NCBI GenBank assembly: GCA_918807975.1
Contig: OU964932.1
Span: 5,270,001-5,334,000 of the forward strand
Length of the DNA stretch: 64,000 nt
Direction: 5' to 3'
Source: Aplidium turbinatum
Lineage: Eukaryota > Chordata > Ascidiacea > Aplousobranchia > Polyclinidae
Within the stretch, counting starts at the first letter, position 1, and every line of letters starts with the position of its first letter. The notes under the pieces were generated by a model, which was not told the DNA's origin, ran no database searches, and saw nothing but the letters and a program-made list of their open reading frames with translations. The position numbers and the translations under genes are program-made. Shown here in pieces: positions 35,775 to 47,741 of the stretch.

Positions 35775-36003
35775 CAGGGTGACCCAAAAAGATTCGAACC
35801 CATGTTTTATTCGATTTTTTCACATTTGGAACACATCTTGGGAAAGCCATAAATTGACTAAAAATTGACAGAAAAAGCTAAAACTCTGGTCAATGGTCTT
35901 CCCTAAACTGAATAATGTGTGGTTGTAATTTGAAATAAAAAGCTTTTCAATCAAAGTCACAATTGAAATTTTCATGGGTACGAATCTTTTTGGGTCACCC
36001 GTG
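35775..36003 (-). mobile_element. Mariner-like MITE, palindrome right arm
   Basis: Reverse complement of 35054-35281, with the same ends and TA flanks (35773-35774, 36004-36005) and one change in the terminal repeat. Confidence 0.85.
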
Positions 36004-36229
36004 TAGAATCTTCAGAAATAGAATATATATAATTAAGTTAAAAAAAAGTACTTTCTGGTGGTCCTAATAAGGTAAAACAGGTTGTTAAGGTTTTTAGTGA
36101 GGAGTAACTGAATTTGATATATATATATTATTTTATAATGATTTTATTTATTTTATATTGTTTTATGTATTTATAAATCATTTTTGTTGAACTAGCTTGG
36201 TTTAAGTGTATTTTGAAAGTATTTTTATC

Positions 36230-39200
36230 ATGAATGTTGAGGTAATCTTTGATGGAAATTATGAAGATGAAGGCCTGGTTGAGAAAGTAAATATTGTTAA
36301 AACCAAAATCAAACGCATTGTAGAATCAGGTGAGAACATTGTTGCTAACATCTGTTGCACATGTTGTGTGACGGTCAGTTCTGATATAAGCATCTTTTGT
36401 TTTTTTTAGCTTATTTGACACTTAGGTCATACTCCACAGTAGGGTGGCTCATTTTTGAACTTTTTTTTTAAATTCTCTTGGGGTAGTGGGGAAATGGTGC
36501 CAATGAGTGCGAAAACGCTCATGAAAAAATTTGAGATTCGTAAAAAATTGTCTTCAGCCTCCTCATAGGGCCCAAAAATCGAAAAATGGGGTCAAAAACG
36601 CATTTTTTTCAAATATATTTTTAGTTTGGGTAGGTACAATATTGTTTAGATATATCTAATTTGCTTAAGAAAAAAAATTGGAGTCGTTTGAACTATTCCT
36701 TCAGCTTCTTCACAGCTTATGAAAATTTCGATTTTGCGGAAAATTTCGCATGTTTGCGGGTGGTAACATGATACATAATTACGTTAGACATTTTGCCAGC
36801 TATGAAACGTCATTGTATTCCTCTTTATAGACTTGCCCTGAGCTGTTGCGTCATTTTTTAATGAAATTGAATTAGTTTGGTAGGAAAAAGTGACGTTTTC
36901 TATTTGAATTTACGTCACTGACGAAGTTTGTAGTTATGTAACCACAAACAAAAATGCAAAATTTTCAGCAAAATGAAAATTTTCAGAAGCTGTGAGGAAG
37001 CTGAAGGAATAGTTCAAATGACTCCAATTTTTTTTCTTAGGCAAATTAGATATATCTAAACAATATTGTATCTACCCAAACTAAAAATATTTTTGAAAAA
37101 AATTGCGTTTTTGACCCCAGTTTTCGATTTTTGGGCCCCATGAGGACTGAGGAGGCTGAAGACAATTTGTTACGAATCTCAAATTTTGTCATGAGCGTTT
37201 TCTCACTCATTGGCGCCATTTCCCCATTACCCCGAGAGAATTTAAAAAAAAAGTTCAAAAACGAGCCACCCTCCTCCACAGTTCACAATTGATGCACTTG
37301 AATTTACATTGTAAGTGCTTTTATATGTGCTATTTTGTATATTCCTGAGATATGATGCTCAATGCAGCAAGCACAGCCAAAACAGTTACAGTAAAAACTG
37401 ATATGGGCAAGTTCTGCATTATCTATCTAAAGTTTCATGGTGCAGTAGAAAACAGTTATCAAGTGCAAAACTTATTCAAATACAATATATTAATATTTTA
37501 TAAATAGTAATATAATATATATTTATTTTTGTGGTTGTTTTGTTGTTTCCCTGTCAGCAACAGAGTGGTGCATCACAGAAGTATAATAGCCTGCTGACAT
37601 GTTGCGTCTTTGATAGAGATGCGAGTTGTTTTTTGTGCTCGTTTAAAAAAAAAAAATGAAAAAACCGATTGTTTTTTCCACCGACAATTTGTCTACAATT
37701 TAAATGTTGGAACAAAATTTGTACTTTTGCTTCTCTGAAATATTTCTTCTAAAATAATCAAGACATCAATAAGTTACCAAACTAAAACTTTCAACACTAA
37801 ATGTTTTATTATAATTTTCTTTTGATTTTACCAAGGATTCATGAGGAGCTGAGGACACGCTGTGTGGTAAAATAATAAAAAAAATGTAGAGATACCACAT
37901 TAAATTGGCAAAGATAATAAATTTAAATTGAAAGAACTTGAATTTCCCAATTTAGTGTGGTACTCTGTATGTTATTTTTTATTTATTTTATTGATAAGTT
38001 AACTTGTATGTCAACTAGACTGCAAATTTACCAATGGGACTTTAAAGAACATCATAATACTCTATATAAATGGCTCATCATTATAAGCTATATATGCAAT
38101 AAAAAAAATGACAGGATTGAAATAAACAAACTAATCGCTGTCAATTCTTGCTACAAATCGGCTGCCGAGAAACATAATAAAAATAAATTAAGTAACAAGG
38201 AAGGTTGACTGTTAACATGGTTAATGGTCACCACTGGTACTGAACAATGAACCTTTGAAGTTAGATGGTGTATTGATGCCACTTGCTGAGCATCCTGCCT
38301 CACTTCTGACTTACAGAACTTAGTCAAAACTGCAGCAAACTCATGCATAATAAGTTATTCTGCAGTTATAATTTAACACTTTTGCAGTTCTTTGTTTTGA
38401 TAAATGAAAAACAGTTGTTACTTGAAAAAAATGTATGAAACGATTGGAAATAGTATAAAAAACAAATCAAACGGATAAGCAACAACAAACAAATAATTAA
38501 AACAACAATAATAAAAAGTTTTTAACCATCTCTAATTTTTGATAACAAACATTTTCTGAACCACCTTCTTGCAACCACTATATAGCTCATGACCCCAAAT
38601 AGGCTCTCTGGCATGAAAATAGATTTATTTATATCGAAAAACATGTAACCGAGTCAGTATTGTTGTGTGTTTGAAAGCTGTCAGAAAACATTTCTTTTGT
38701 AATATATCAATTGATACATATGTCAATTTTTTATTGTGTATAAATTTTTTCATTTATTAGATTGTGATGTGATGAAAATCGAACCTTGGAACAGCGTTAA
38801 AGTGACATTTAGCATCCCAAGGGAAGCTGTCATGAAGTTAAAGCAACTTGCTGTGAGTGATAGCAACCAGTTGAAGGAACTTGGAATTTTATCTGTTCAC
38901 ATTGAAGGTAGCATTGTTCGTGATTTTTTTTTGGAATATCATAAGATCACTTTACATTTGGTCTATCATAGTTCTGTTCACTTTATTTTGTTCTGTTAGC
39001 GAATAAACAAAAGCACGAGTTTTGTGTAGGCAAGAACTTTGAAATAAGAACTCTACAAACCATAGCAGAAGTTCTTCAGTTCTGTTTTGTTTGTACAATT
39101 ATTCCAGCCCAAACTAATCCAAGCATCGCCAACTTTTCCATGTTACAGACTGGTTTAAAGATGTTCATCATTTTATGCAATTCAATGTTGTTGACGGTAA

Positions 39201-42200
39201 ATTTATAACAATTTTGTCCAAAATATTAAACAGAAAACGTTTTTTTTACATTTTGCTTTTAAATTTTAAAAGAATGCTCATGATGGACTAGAAGACTTTA
39301 AGGATCATCACAATTGTATGTTTCAGACAGTTTTTAACTAATTTTGCTACAGGTGAGGATCTTATAAAACTTTCTATTGATGCTGGAGAAGGAAATTCCC
39401 AGGAGCTTGTTTTGCAACAGCAACCAACCATCCAACAACAGGGTAATAATATACAGACAGGGTGTTGTGGAAATATACTTAGCGGTGTATATATTAGGTA
39501 TCAGTTTGACCGCCACCAAAAATTTACCCCATTGTCGCGTATGAGTGATCACAAATTTGTCGGCCTAAAATGCCTCATGTATAAATGCCACCTTAATGAT
39601 CTTCACATGAACGTTGTACAAATAGCAATTATTTCTCTTTTCAAAAATGTAAAAAGAAAGATTTATATAGTCATATTTGTTAATTCTTGACCTTGACAAA
39701 ATTATCTGCCTTTTTTTTCATACTTGATACTGTTCAAGTTTGACAGCAAAAAGTCTATATATATGTATACAAACCATACTTTTTGATACCATGTATTTTT
39801 GTATATTTTTCTTCTCCATTGCATCATCTTTCATTTAAAAGATCAACAACCATCAACAAAGCCACTGTTTGCGAGATATTGTGCGTTTTAAACTTGCTGG
39901 TGGTCAAAGGGTTAAAAATTAAGGAATTAGATATGCAAAATATTAATAAACTAACCTTGTTGTGGTCAGCTTTAAATTCCGAATAAATTAATATTAAAGG
40001 CACACTAGGAAAATTTCAATTTAAGAAATCTTTTAATTTTTCAAGGTTTGTAAAAACAGGTGTTTGTAGTTGAAAATTTACAATTCAATTCATTTTTGTG
40101 AAAGAATGTCATTGTAAATAAAACTGTATTTCAAAGTGCGAAAGAATAAATCGTTTGCTATGTAGTTTAGTTTGTTTTGTCTTATTTTCGCAAATGCAAT
40201 TGTTTGGTTTTGATCCACAGTAGGCTAGTAACTTGAATATCGAATGTATATTTAAATACTGCTAGTCAACTGCAGCAATATAAAAAGTATTCATGGTAAT
40301 TATTCATCAGAAACGATTTCATACATTCAAGGCTTTCAGAATGAGCTTTTAAAAAACAAAAAATTATTGGGTGAATGAAAAAGCAAATGAAGTGCCATAG
40401 TTACAGTATATACATATTTGTTGTTTATGATATAATAAACTTTCACATCACATTGATCTAGTTTTGCTCTTACGATAATTGAACCTAGTTTTTCAAACCT
40501 TTGACATACTGTAGAGTAGGCCAAATCATTGAATAATAAAGCATGGTTACTATTCGTTGTTTGCACTTCAGTGCTCTCAAGCAAAAGAAAACGTAAAGGC
40601 AAAAATAAAAGTTTGTAAGGAGTTTATATGAACTTGTGAAGTTTGCACATATATATTTTCAGTTATGAATAAAATTTGCTTTACAAATTCTTTGCCCTAT
40701 TTTCTATAATTTTAAAATCAAACCAATTATATTTTTAGGTGCACCGACAATGCATGACCCATTGTTTGACCCGTCGATGATGAACATGACCCAGCCTGTT
40801 AGTGGCCCTCAGATTTTTCAACCAGTTGCTTCTGCCCCGAAGAAGCGTAGTCGACGTTCCAAAGATAAAAGCAACAAAACGAGCAAAGCTAGCCAAGTTA
40901 AGCCGTCATTACCTGCTAGACCGGCTGACCAGTTTGCAAGGCCAGCATCTCTTTCTACTAATGATACGATGAACCCAAACCACAATCCTCCATTTAACAT
41001 AACACAACTATCTCCAAGCGTGGAGCAGATAGTTTCCGAAGCTTGGAACCAAGAAATGCACCACCAAAACCCTGAAGAAGACATTATGGGAGTTCAATTA
41101 CAAAGCTTGTTGTCTGGGACGAATGTGACCACTGGTTCAACTCAAATGAATCCCAATTCAACCTCTACGTTTGACCCACATCAGCAACCCCAACAGATGG
41201 TACCAAAGCATATGCAGCCTGGTATAAGCCCAAATCATCAACCCCTTACTTTTGCTCCTTCTAACATGATGATGCAAATGCGACCAGATTTGCAAAAACA
41301 ACAGAGTGTTCCAAGCAGTTTTGCTCCTGACAAAATGTCAACAGATCAAAAAGTATTTGCTCCTCAAACGGGACCTTCTATTGTTGAAACCATGAGCCAG
41401 TTATCACAAGATCACCAAGCTCATGTCAGCCAAACAATGCCCCACACAGGTCAGTGCTATCATCATTTCAAATGCATAATAATTCTTAACATTTTATGCA
41501 TAATCTTACGAGCGATTAATTCTTTTGAGTAATCTTTTAGAGGTCAACTTTTTTTGAGCATCTACAGTATTAAATGTATGGTAACAAACGTGAATCTTTA
41601 GTGTCGCAACATAATAGAAGTGCATTTAGTCACATTCCTTAGTACTGTGATCTGAAATTTATCAAAGTTACAGCATACACTAAACTCTCATCAACAGTAT
41701 CTGCACTGCGGTTTTAGGTAACTGTTCGGCGCAGCTGTTAAGCGCTATTTTCACCATGACCTTTTTACAGTGTTGAGGGTTTAATAGGGTGGGTTATGCT
41801 CAATTTCATGTTGAGTTGTTATTACACTACAGTCTATGTTATACAATTTTGGTAAAGAGGTGACTTTCTTCAACCATAAACAGATGAAACCAAGCAACCA
41901 CACGGCATTTAACATAATATATTAAACTGAACATAAACTATCTACGAACGTTTTCGGCCATACACACGTTAGCCCTTTTCAAGTAACGAAAAAATAACTG
42001 ATTTTACATCTACATTGAAATAAATGCCGTTTCATTCTTATGCATTTCGTTTTCAATTTAGTGTGAAGATCAGTTATTTATTTCAATGTAGATGTAAAAT
42101 CAGTTATTTTTTCGTTACTTGAAAAGGGCTAACATGTCACATGTGTATGGCCGAAAACGTTCGTAGATAGTTTATGTTCAGTCTATGTTATGTTAATAAA

Positions 42201-45180
42201 ACAATAAAAAAGCACTTTTAAATCCTGGATTGCATATTCGCTCTCTAGCCTGACAGTCGGTTAAGGTTGTCTAGTGCACTTGAAACTAAGAAACACAGAC
42301 GGATCAACAGACAAAAATTTGCTATCTGTATACTGCGGGTGTACGACATTCTGATGCGGCCGACCTGTCGCAGAGATCTCACTGCAGGGTACAGTTCACC
42401 GTAAGACTACTTGACGCAAAGTTCTATTTTATCCATTGAGCAATGAGCATATCTTATCTTGTGCAGATACTTTCGTTTATTAACGTTTAATTCCTATCAC
42501 AGTTTTTCTCTACACAATTGCCGTGATGCAAAACTTATCCAATACGTATATTTGAAACGGGAAAACATAAGCTACGCACACCCAAAAAGGCTATATCATC
42601 AACACATTATATTGTAGTTAATTTGATTGTACTGTAAATTGAAAATGGCAAATTTATTTATTGTAGGGTAGCTGTAGGTAGCAAGCATGATCTCAAGTCA
42701 ATAGAAACTATTATTAACTTTTATGATAGTTTTGAGATGAATTGACTATTCGTTTAATTTTGTGACATTTTCAAATATTTTCTCAAAGTTTTAACTAGTA
42801 TTAACTTGTAGGGATCGTGGATCAAGTTACCAGCCAACCTTCACCCATGAATAATATGCAAGGAAATTTTCGAGCAAACAATCTTCAACAGGGAAACAGT
42901 AATCTCCACCAAAACATACAGCCGGGCAACTGGCCGCCAACCTCAATGATCCAGCAGCAACAAAACACTTACAAGCCAGCGAATAATCATCTCCCAACTG
43001 GCAATTTTCCGATGCAAAACAACTCAGATATGCCACCTGGAACTCCTGGTATGCAGGGTACGATGCCATCACCTGGGTCCAGTGTTCATTCTGGACAATT
43101 TCCATTTTCTTTTCCTGATTCCACTAAAGGACAGATTGGAGACATGCGACCCGACAAATTTGCTGCCATGGGACAAGGCATGTCTATGGACAGCCCACTG
43201 CTTGTCAACTTATTACAAAACGAGGCTTCGGCAGGTATGGGAGTTCTCCCAAATCCTCCTCAAGCCCAATTTTCCTCGGCAGCTCCCCCCACTCCTGCTG
43301 CTGCAAATGAAAAGCCGAAACGGAAAAAGCCTGCGAGAAAAAAGAAGCCTAAATCTTCAACAATCACCACCCCGACGGGTTCAAATCCTATTCAAGCATT
43401 CGGTGGAATGTATGGCATGCAAGGGCAGTTTATGGGCCAACGCTTTGCACAACCTGATATGTCAGGCCAAGAGCAACTGATGCAGCATTCAAACCCCATG
43501 ATGAAAATGAATCAAGATCCTAAAGTTCCAGTCATTGAAACGATCAGTCGAAGTGATGTCGGTGCGCAGGCTATTCCATTTTCCGGAAACATGGCGATAT
43601 CTTCCGCCAACGGAAATGTGAGGCCCACCGGTGAACAGTTGCCCATGTTTCGGAGACACAATTCAATGCCTGTAACTGGTAACCCCGGTTTTGCACCAGG
43701 ATTTGACGCCAGTAAGGCAAATGTCTTTCAACACAAACAAGCAGCGGCAAATATGTCTCAACAACAGCAGCAGATGTTTATGAATCAAATGTCTGGTCAA
43801 TACCAGCCTCAGTTTGACCCGAACCACGTTCCCAGGCCAATGATGATGCAACAAATGCAACTTCAGCAAATGATGCAGCAACAGCAGCAACAACCCCCAG
43901 GTTCTGCCAACAAAAATCCAGGTCAATTTCAACAACCATTCCATCACGTCATGTCTCAGGGACCAATGATGCAACATGGCCCCAGTCGCCCCCAGCAGCA
44001 GTTCCAAGTTGGTCCTGACAACCTCGGTGGTCAGCAGATGCCCAACCCAGGTATGCCTCAAGGACAAGCATTCATAAGTAATTATCAAAAACCAAGTAAC
44101 TTAAACAATAACAATAGTCGCAATTTTCCAGACGCTTTCCAGCAACCGAACGTTGATATGAAGCATCCTCCTGGTCTTCCGACCTTACCACCAGGACAAC
44201 CACGACCCATGCAGCATCATCGTCCCAGCCTTATGCAGAGTGGGAGGAAGAGGCGAAGAACAAGCTCCATTGGAAGACTGCCTTCTGGAAGCATGTCTAT
44301 CATGTTGAAGAGTACGTGCTCTTCCAGCCAAACTAGTAGAGTAACCTCAGCAAGGTTTCCGACTCTTCCTCCTGCAGCTTCCCAACAGTCCCGTCCAAGG
44401 AGCTCAGTTTCATCTTTAAAATCTCCTGGGTCTTCTGCAGAATCAATGTCTTTTGGAAGTCCAAGTCCTAAACTGGGGCATCCCAATACCCCTTCTCCTC
44501 ATTTGCAAAACTCCCAAATGATTCGATCTCCATCTCCGCTGACTTCTCATGGAAGCAGGAGTGGGACACCGAAACCTCATCAAGTGGGAAGAACAAATTC
44601 TTCCAAACCGTCTTCTCTTTCAAGACGACCTTCGGTGGATCAATATGGAGTGGGCAGTCCTGCGCCAGGAGCAGTGAATAAAGGGTTTGGGAACACAGCC
44701 CCCTTGCCTGTTAATTCTGTTTCAAGTGTACCAGGTGGATTATCAGGCTCAATTAATTTTAAACCTCCAGAAGCCACTAACAAATTGGAAGAACGTCTTT
44801 CTCCTGCTGAAGTTTCCCGTTTGCAGCCCGGTGGGTGGCTGACATACCCCACTTCAGGAATGCCGCCATTCCCCTGGCAGCAAGGCCAGATGCCATCGAA
44901 CCAATATCCACGAGTGCTCCCTCACTCCGTTCACGGGGTGCCACTGAACCCAAGCGGTGCAAAACCTAGACTTCCTCAAGGACAACCCCAAGTAACTGAG
45001 CAACAGAGTTTGCCGCAAGCTGCACAGAAAAGCGAAATGGCGACAACTCCACCGAAATGCAGCGAACCTGTCAAAGCAAGCGATTCCTCAGTCACGTTAT
45101 CTGCCACTACAAAGACCGATACCGCTGTCGTTTCCGCTTCTATCAAAACGGAAGCTTCCATTAGCAAAGCATCCGGCTAA
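36230..45180 (+). CDS. NCOA6: Nuclear receptor coactivator 6 orthologue
   Basis: Five exons join in frame: 36230-36329, 38761-38907, 39353-39442, 40739-41449 and 42812-45180 (3417 nt, 1138 residues, TAA at 45178). All four introns are GT-AG and phase 1. The ATG at 36230 has an in-frame TAA at 36203. Residues 34-82 carry the hallmark N-terminal block (KIEPWNSVKVTFSIPRE ... LKELGILSVHIEG), close to vertebrate NCOA6. The rest is Gln/Met/Pro/Ser-rich. LXXLL boxes are LQSLL (about 233-237) and LVNLL (about 480-484). The second sits in SPLLVNLLQNEASAG, followed by a Lys/Arg block (KPKRKKPARKKK), as in human NCOA6. NCOA6 binds liganded nuclear receptors through LXXLL and is a subunit of the KMT2C/D H3K4 methyltransferase complexes in the nucleus. 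At 1138 residues it is about half the human length. An additional upstream exon is possible. Confidence 0.93.
36440..37270. mobile_element. Foldback MITE with AGGGTGGCTC ends, NCOA6 intron 1
   Basis: Inverted arms of about 300 bp each run from AGGGTGGCTCATTTTTGAAC to its complement GTTCAAAAACGAGCCACCCT, with about 230 bp between them. CTCCACAGT lies directly before the left end and again just after the right end, a likely 8-9 bp target duplication. No coding sequence. Confidence 0.8.
41922..42182. repeat. Foldback repeat in NCOA6 intron 4
   Basis: Arms of about 105 bp (41922-42025 and 42076-42182) are near-perfect inverted copies containing ACGAACGTTTTCGGCC and AAAAGGGCTAAC, separated by about 50 bp. 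In the transcript they would form a long hairpin. Confidence 0.8.
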
Positions 45181-45204
45181 TGTGCTCACTGCTCAGCCAC
45201 TACT

Positions 45205-45930
45205 CAGACAGTAAAATCCGTCGTTTACATTGATTCAACGTCTGCTTACGTAAAATGTACAAATGACGGATTGTGCTTTCTGGGCAGCAGTCATAGTTTC
45301 AATCAGCCGACTTTCCTACCTTATGACTGCGCCACGATAATTCGATGAAATACAACATTATATTGTGTAACTTTTTAATCAAATTTCACCAATACGGTGT
45401 TGCCACATCATCATTTTTGTTTTTAACTTCAATGACAGATATTTTGAGCAACCGACTTGTTCCGATGAAATATTTTGCGTTTATCCGATGTATGTTTTGC
45501 CGATGAGAATACCTTCGTTTTTCACTTGTTATTTTGCTTATGGCCCAGACAGCCAATCCGTCATTTTTACATTCAAAATTTTTAAATTAAAAATTTACAA
45601 TTTTTAATATCAAAAAACACTGATTTGCTGTCTGGTTCTTGATTTTCTTTCCGTTTTTAGTGTATTCTCCCCGTCTTTAAGTGTTGATTTACTGCCTCCC
45701 ATTTTCTGCTGTGGGGTTTGCATTGCACGAAGCACCGCCCAACCATAAAATTGCTCCTTTTTTACATTTATTCAACATGTGCAGACCTTGAATCAATACA
45801 ATGAAATGACTGATTTGTTGGCTTAGTTGATGCTTGCAGAAATTCTAACTCCTGGCAAAACCCCTAGCTTTTACATTAGTTCAACGTTTGCAGTCGTTGA
45901 ATTGTTGTAAAGAGCAAATTTGCCAGCTGG
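45205..45930. repeat. Cluster of four short palindromic repeats after NCOA6 stop
   Basis: Units lie at about 45205-45284, 45545-45635, 45739-45822 and 45851-45930. The ideal unit is a palindrome of about 80 bp: outer arms CCAGACAGCAAATCAGT with the complement, inner arms TTTTACATTGATTCAACG with the complement, and CTGCAG at the centre. Each copy keeps different parts. They begin 25 bp after the NCOA6 stop, so at least some may lie in its 3' UTR. Related units lie at 51019-51085 and 56671-56715. Confidence 0.65.
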
Positions 45931-46500
45931 GAATCAGGCACAGGGTTTCCAGTTTTCCTGATATTCGAGAACGTCGCTTTATTATCAGACGCCTCGCTTA
46001 TGTGGGTGGTATCATGCAGGGAATTAACAACAATCGATCCTGAGTCAAAATCTTGTTTCTTTTGTACGCGTACATCATACTTTGATGAATATAAACAGAC
46101 AGCTTTGATGAGCGTGCATGATCCATGGATTTATTTTAAACTTTCACCCTTTTCGGCCCAAGAGAGTAGCGAGTGATTTGTGGCAGTGTTTTGCTTGAAT
46201 ACCACGTTGGTAACCTTGGTGTCGCGCGACGGTGTTTGATAGAAAGTCGGCCAGCTCAACGCCTGAAAATCAATACTTGGCGCACCTTTTCAAACCTTTT
46301 TCGTTTCACAAATGACGTCACTTAGTTTAAAGGTGACGTCATCATGGTCACGTCATGACGTGTGTTTAGGCTTATGTTATCTGTTTAACAGTGGTACCCC
46401 CAACCTTTGTGCTGTCACGGACTCCTTTCAAATAATTACCAAGCCTATCCCAGCCAGTGGAAATGACGTATTTCGTTGTCTGGGTAGGGACAGTTGGCAG
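45931..46500. other. Downstream of NCOA6, gene-free
   Basis: I see no gene and no confident polyadenylation signal. A TGACGTCA-type cluster lies at 46312-46360. Confidence 0.3.
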
Positions 46501-46984
46501 TGATGTACGCGCATACAAAAAATATTGACGCCGTCAGCGTAAACGCAAACTTTCGAAAAGCCATACGCCGTATGCGTCAACGTAACTTGTAAAAAAAATT
46601 GGCGGCGTCAGCGCATACACTAGCGTAATCTCATTTTGTCTGCTAGGTGCCAATCATTCACACGGTATAAACCACTCGAAACAAACAAGTTTTATTTTGA
46701 ATTTCCACGAAGAAACACAAGCATCTGAAAGTGTTCATCTGACACTTCGCTGCGTTTTGGTTACAATATGTTTTTGCCCATTGAAAACATTCTTTCAAGT
46801 GCAGCGCTGAAAGGTATTGGCGTGTTGTAGCGAAAAAAGACATTAAAAAGTATGCGTTGACGCTATACGCTAAACCGCGAAAACTTTACGGCGTAGCCTC
46901 AAGCAACAACCATCCAAAAAAATGTGGCCGTTAGCGTAAACAAAAAAGTCTACGGCGTAGAATTTGCGGCGTATACGTACATCT
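46501..46984 (+). repeat. Dispersed TIR repeat with GTACGCGCATAC ends (copy 2, longer)
   Basis: Starts GATGTACGCGCATAC and ends GTATACGTACATC, an inverted pair. Subterminal sequences are rich in GCGTAAAC and GCGTATGG words. Homologous in reverse to 5990-6339. No coding sequence. The LTR element at 47012 lies just downstream. Confidence 0.65.
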
Positions 46985-47011
46985 CTTGACAGTTGGACAA
47001 CTAAGCGTTAC

Positions 47012-47667
47012 TGTCACAATCAATGTGCGAGGTCTTGCGACGGGCTGCTTGTATCTCGATCGAGCGTGCTGTTTTGATTGTAAAACTCTTATGCTATAGG
47101 TTATCATCGGTCATTATCCTGAAGTAACCTCTGATTACGAAATTTGTGTTATGTAACGTGTATTCTAGGTCTTTCGATTGCTACGTGCAGTTCCAGAGTT
47201 TTCTTTAAACTTGCTTGTTTATGCCGCTCAATGCTACGTGACAGAACGATGAGTTCGTGTGATGCAACATTACGTAACCTTCTCGAAATTACTAGACCGA
47301 ACAAACCTTTTATAAATAGTGGTGTAATTTGTGTGATTATGGGAGTTGTATGATTATTGAGTTGATTATGTGATTATGGGAGTTGTGTTATGAGTTGTGG
47401 ATTGGTAGTTGATGCAGAAATTATTGTTGATTGAGAGTTGAAGTAATCGAATACAAGTAGATGAGAATTGATGCTGATATAATTTCTGATCGAAATTAGA
47501 GTTATTTGAGAAGCCGTTCGTTAAAGTCCTTCAAGAAGTTAGATTATCATTCCACTAGTAGAATTATTCGACATTTAATTGACTGCTTTTCGGTTTGACC
47601 CATTAAACTACGTCATTGAACCTTTTCAAGTCTTTTTCCTGGTAAGAGATAGAAAGAAATCGTGACA
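47012..47667 (+). repeat. 5' LTR of the CNBP-bearing element
   Basis: Begins TGTCACAATCAATG and ends AAATCGTGACA, so the ends are short inverted TGTCAC/GTGACA. 656 bp. Same length as the 3' copy. Confidence 0.92.
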
Positions 47668-47670
47668 TTT

Positions 47671-47687
47671 TGGGGGCTCGTCCGGGA
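47671..47687 (+). promoter_or_regulatory. Primer-binding site, Pro-tRNA type
   Basis: TGGGGGCTCGTCCGGGA lies three bases after the 5' LTR. It matches the Pro-tRNA primer-binding site known from murine leukaemia virus and other retroelements. Confidence 0.85.
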
Positions 47688-47741
47688 ATAAACCGAAGAA
47701 TACCGAAGGATTTATTGAAAGAACAATAAATTAACAACAAG

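Larger units (their letters stand above)
35052..36005. repeat. Palindrome of about 950 bp made of two MITE+SINE arms
   Basis: Each arm holds a 228-bp mariner-like MITE and a SINE copy of about 225 bp. The right arm (about 35533-36005) is an almost exact reverse complement of the left (35052-35526), centred near 35530. Within the arms only a handful of differences are visible. Order: MITE(+), SINE(+), SINE(-), MITE(-). Confidence 0.9.

Noticed and set aside
43663-44486. Long minus-strand frames opposite the last NCOA6 exon
   Set aside because: They are shadows of the Gln/Pro-rich NCOA6 coding strand and show no family similarity.
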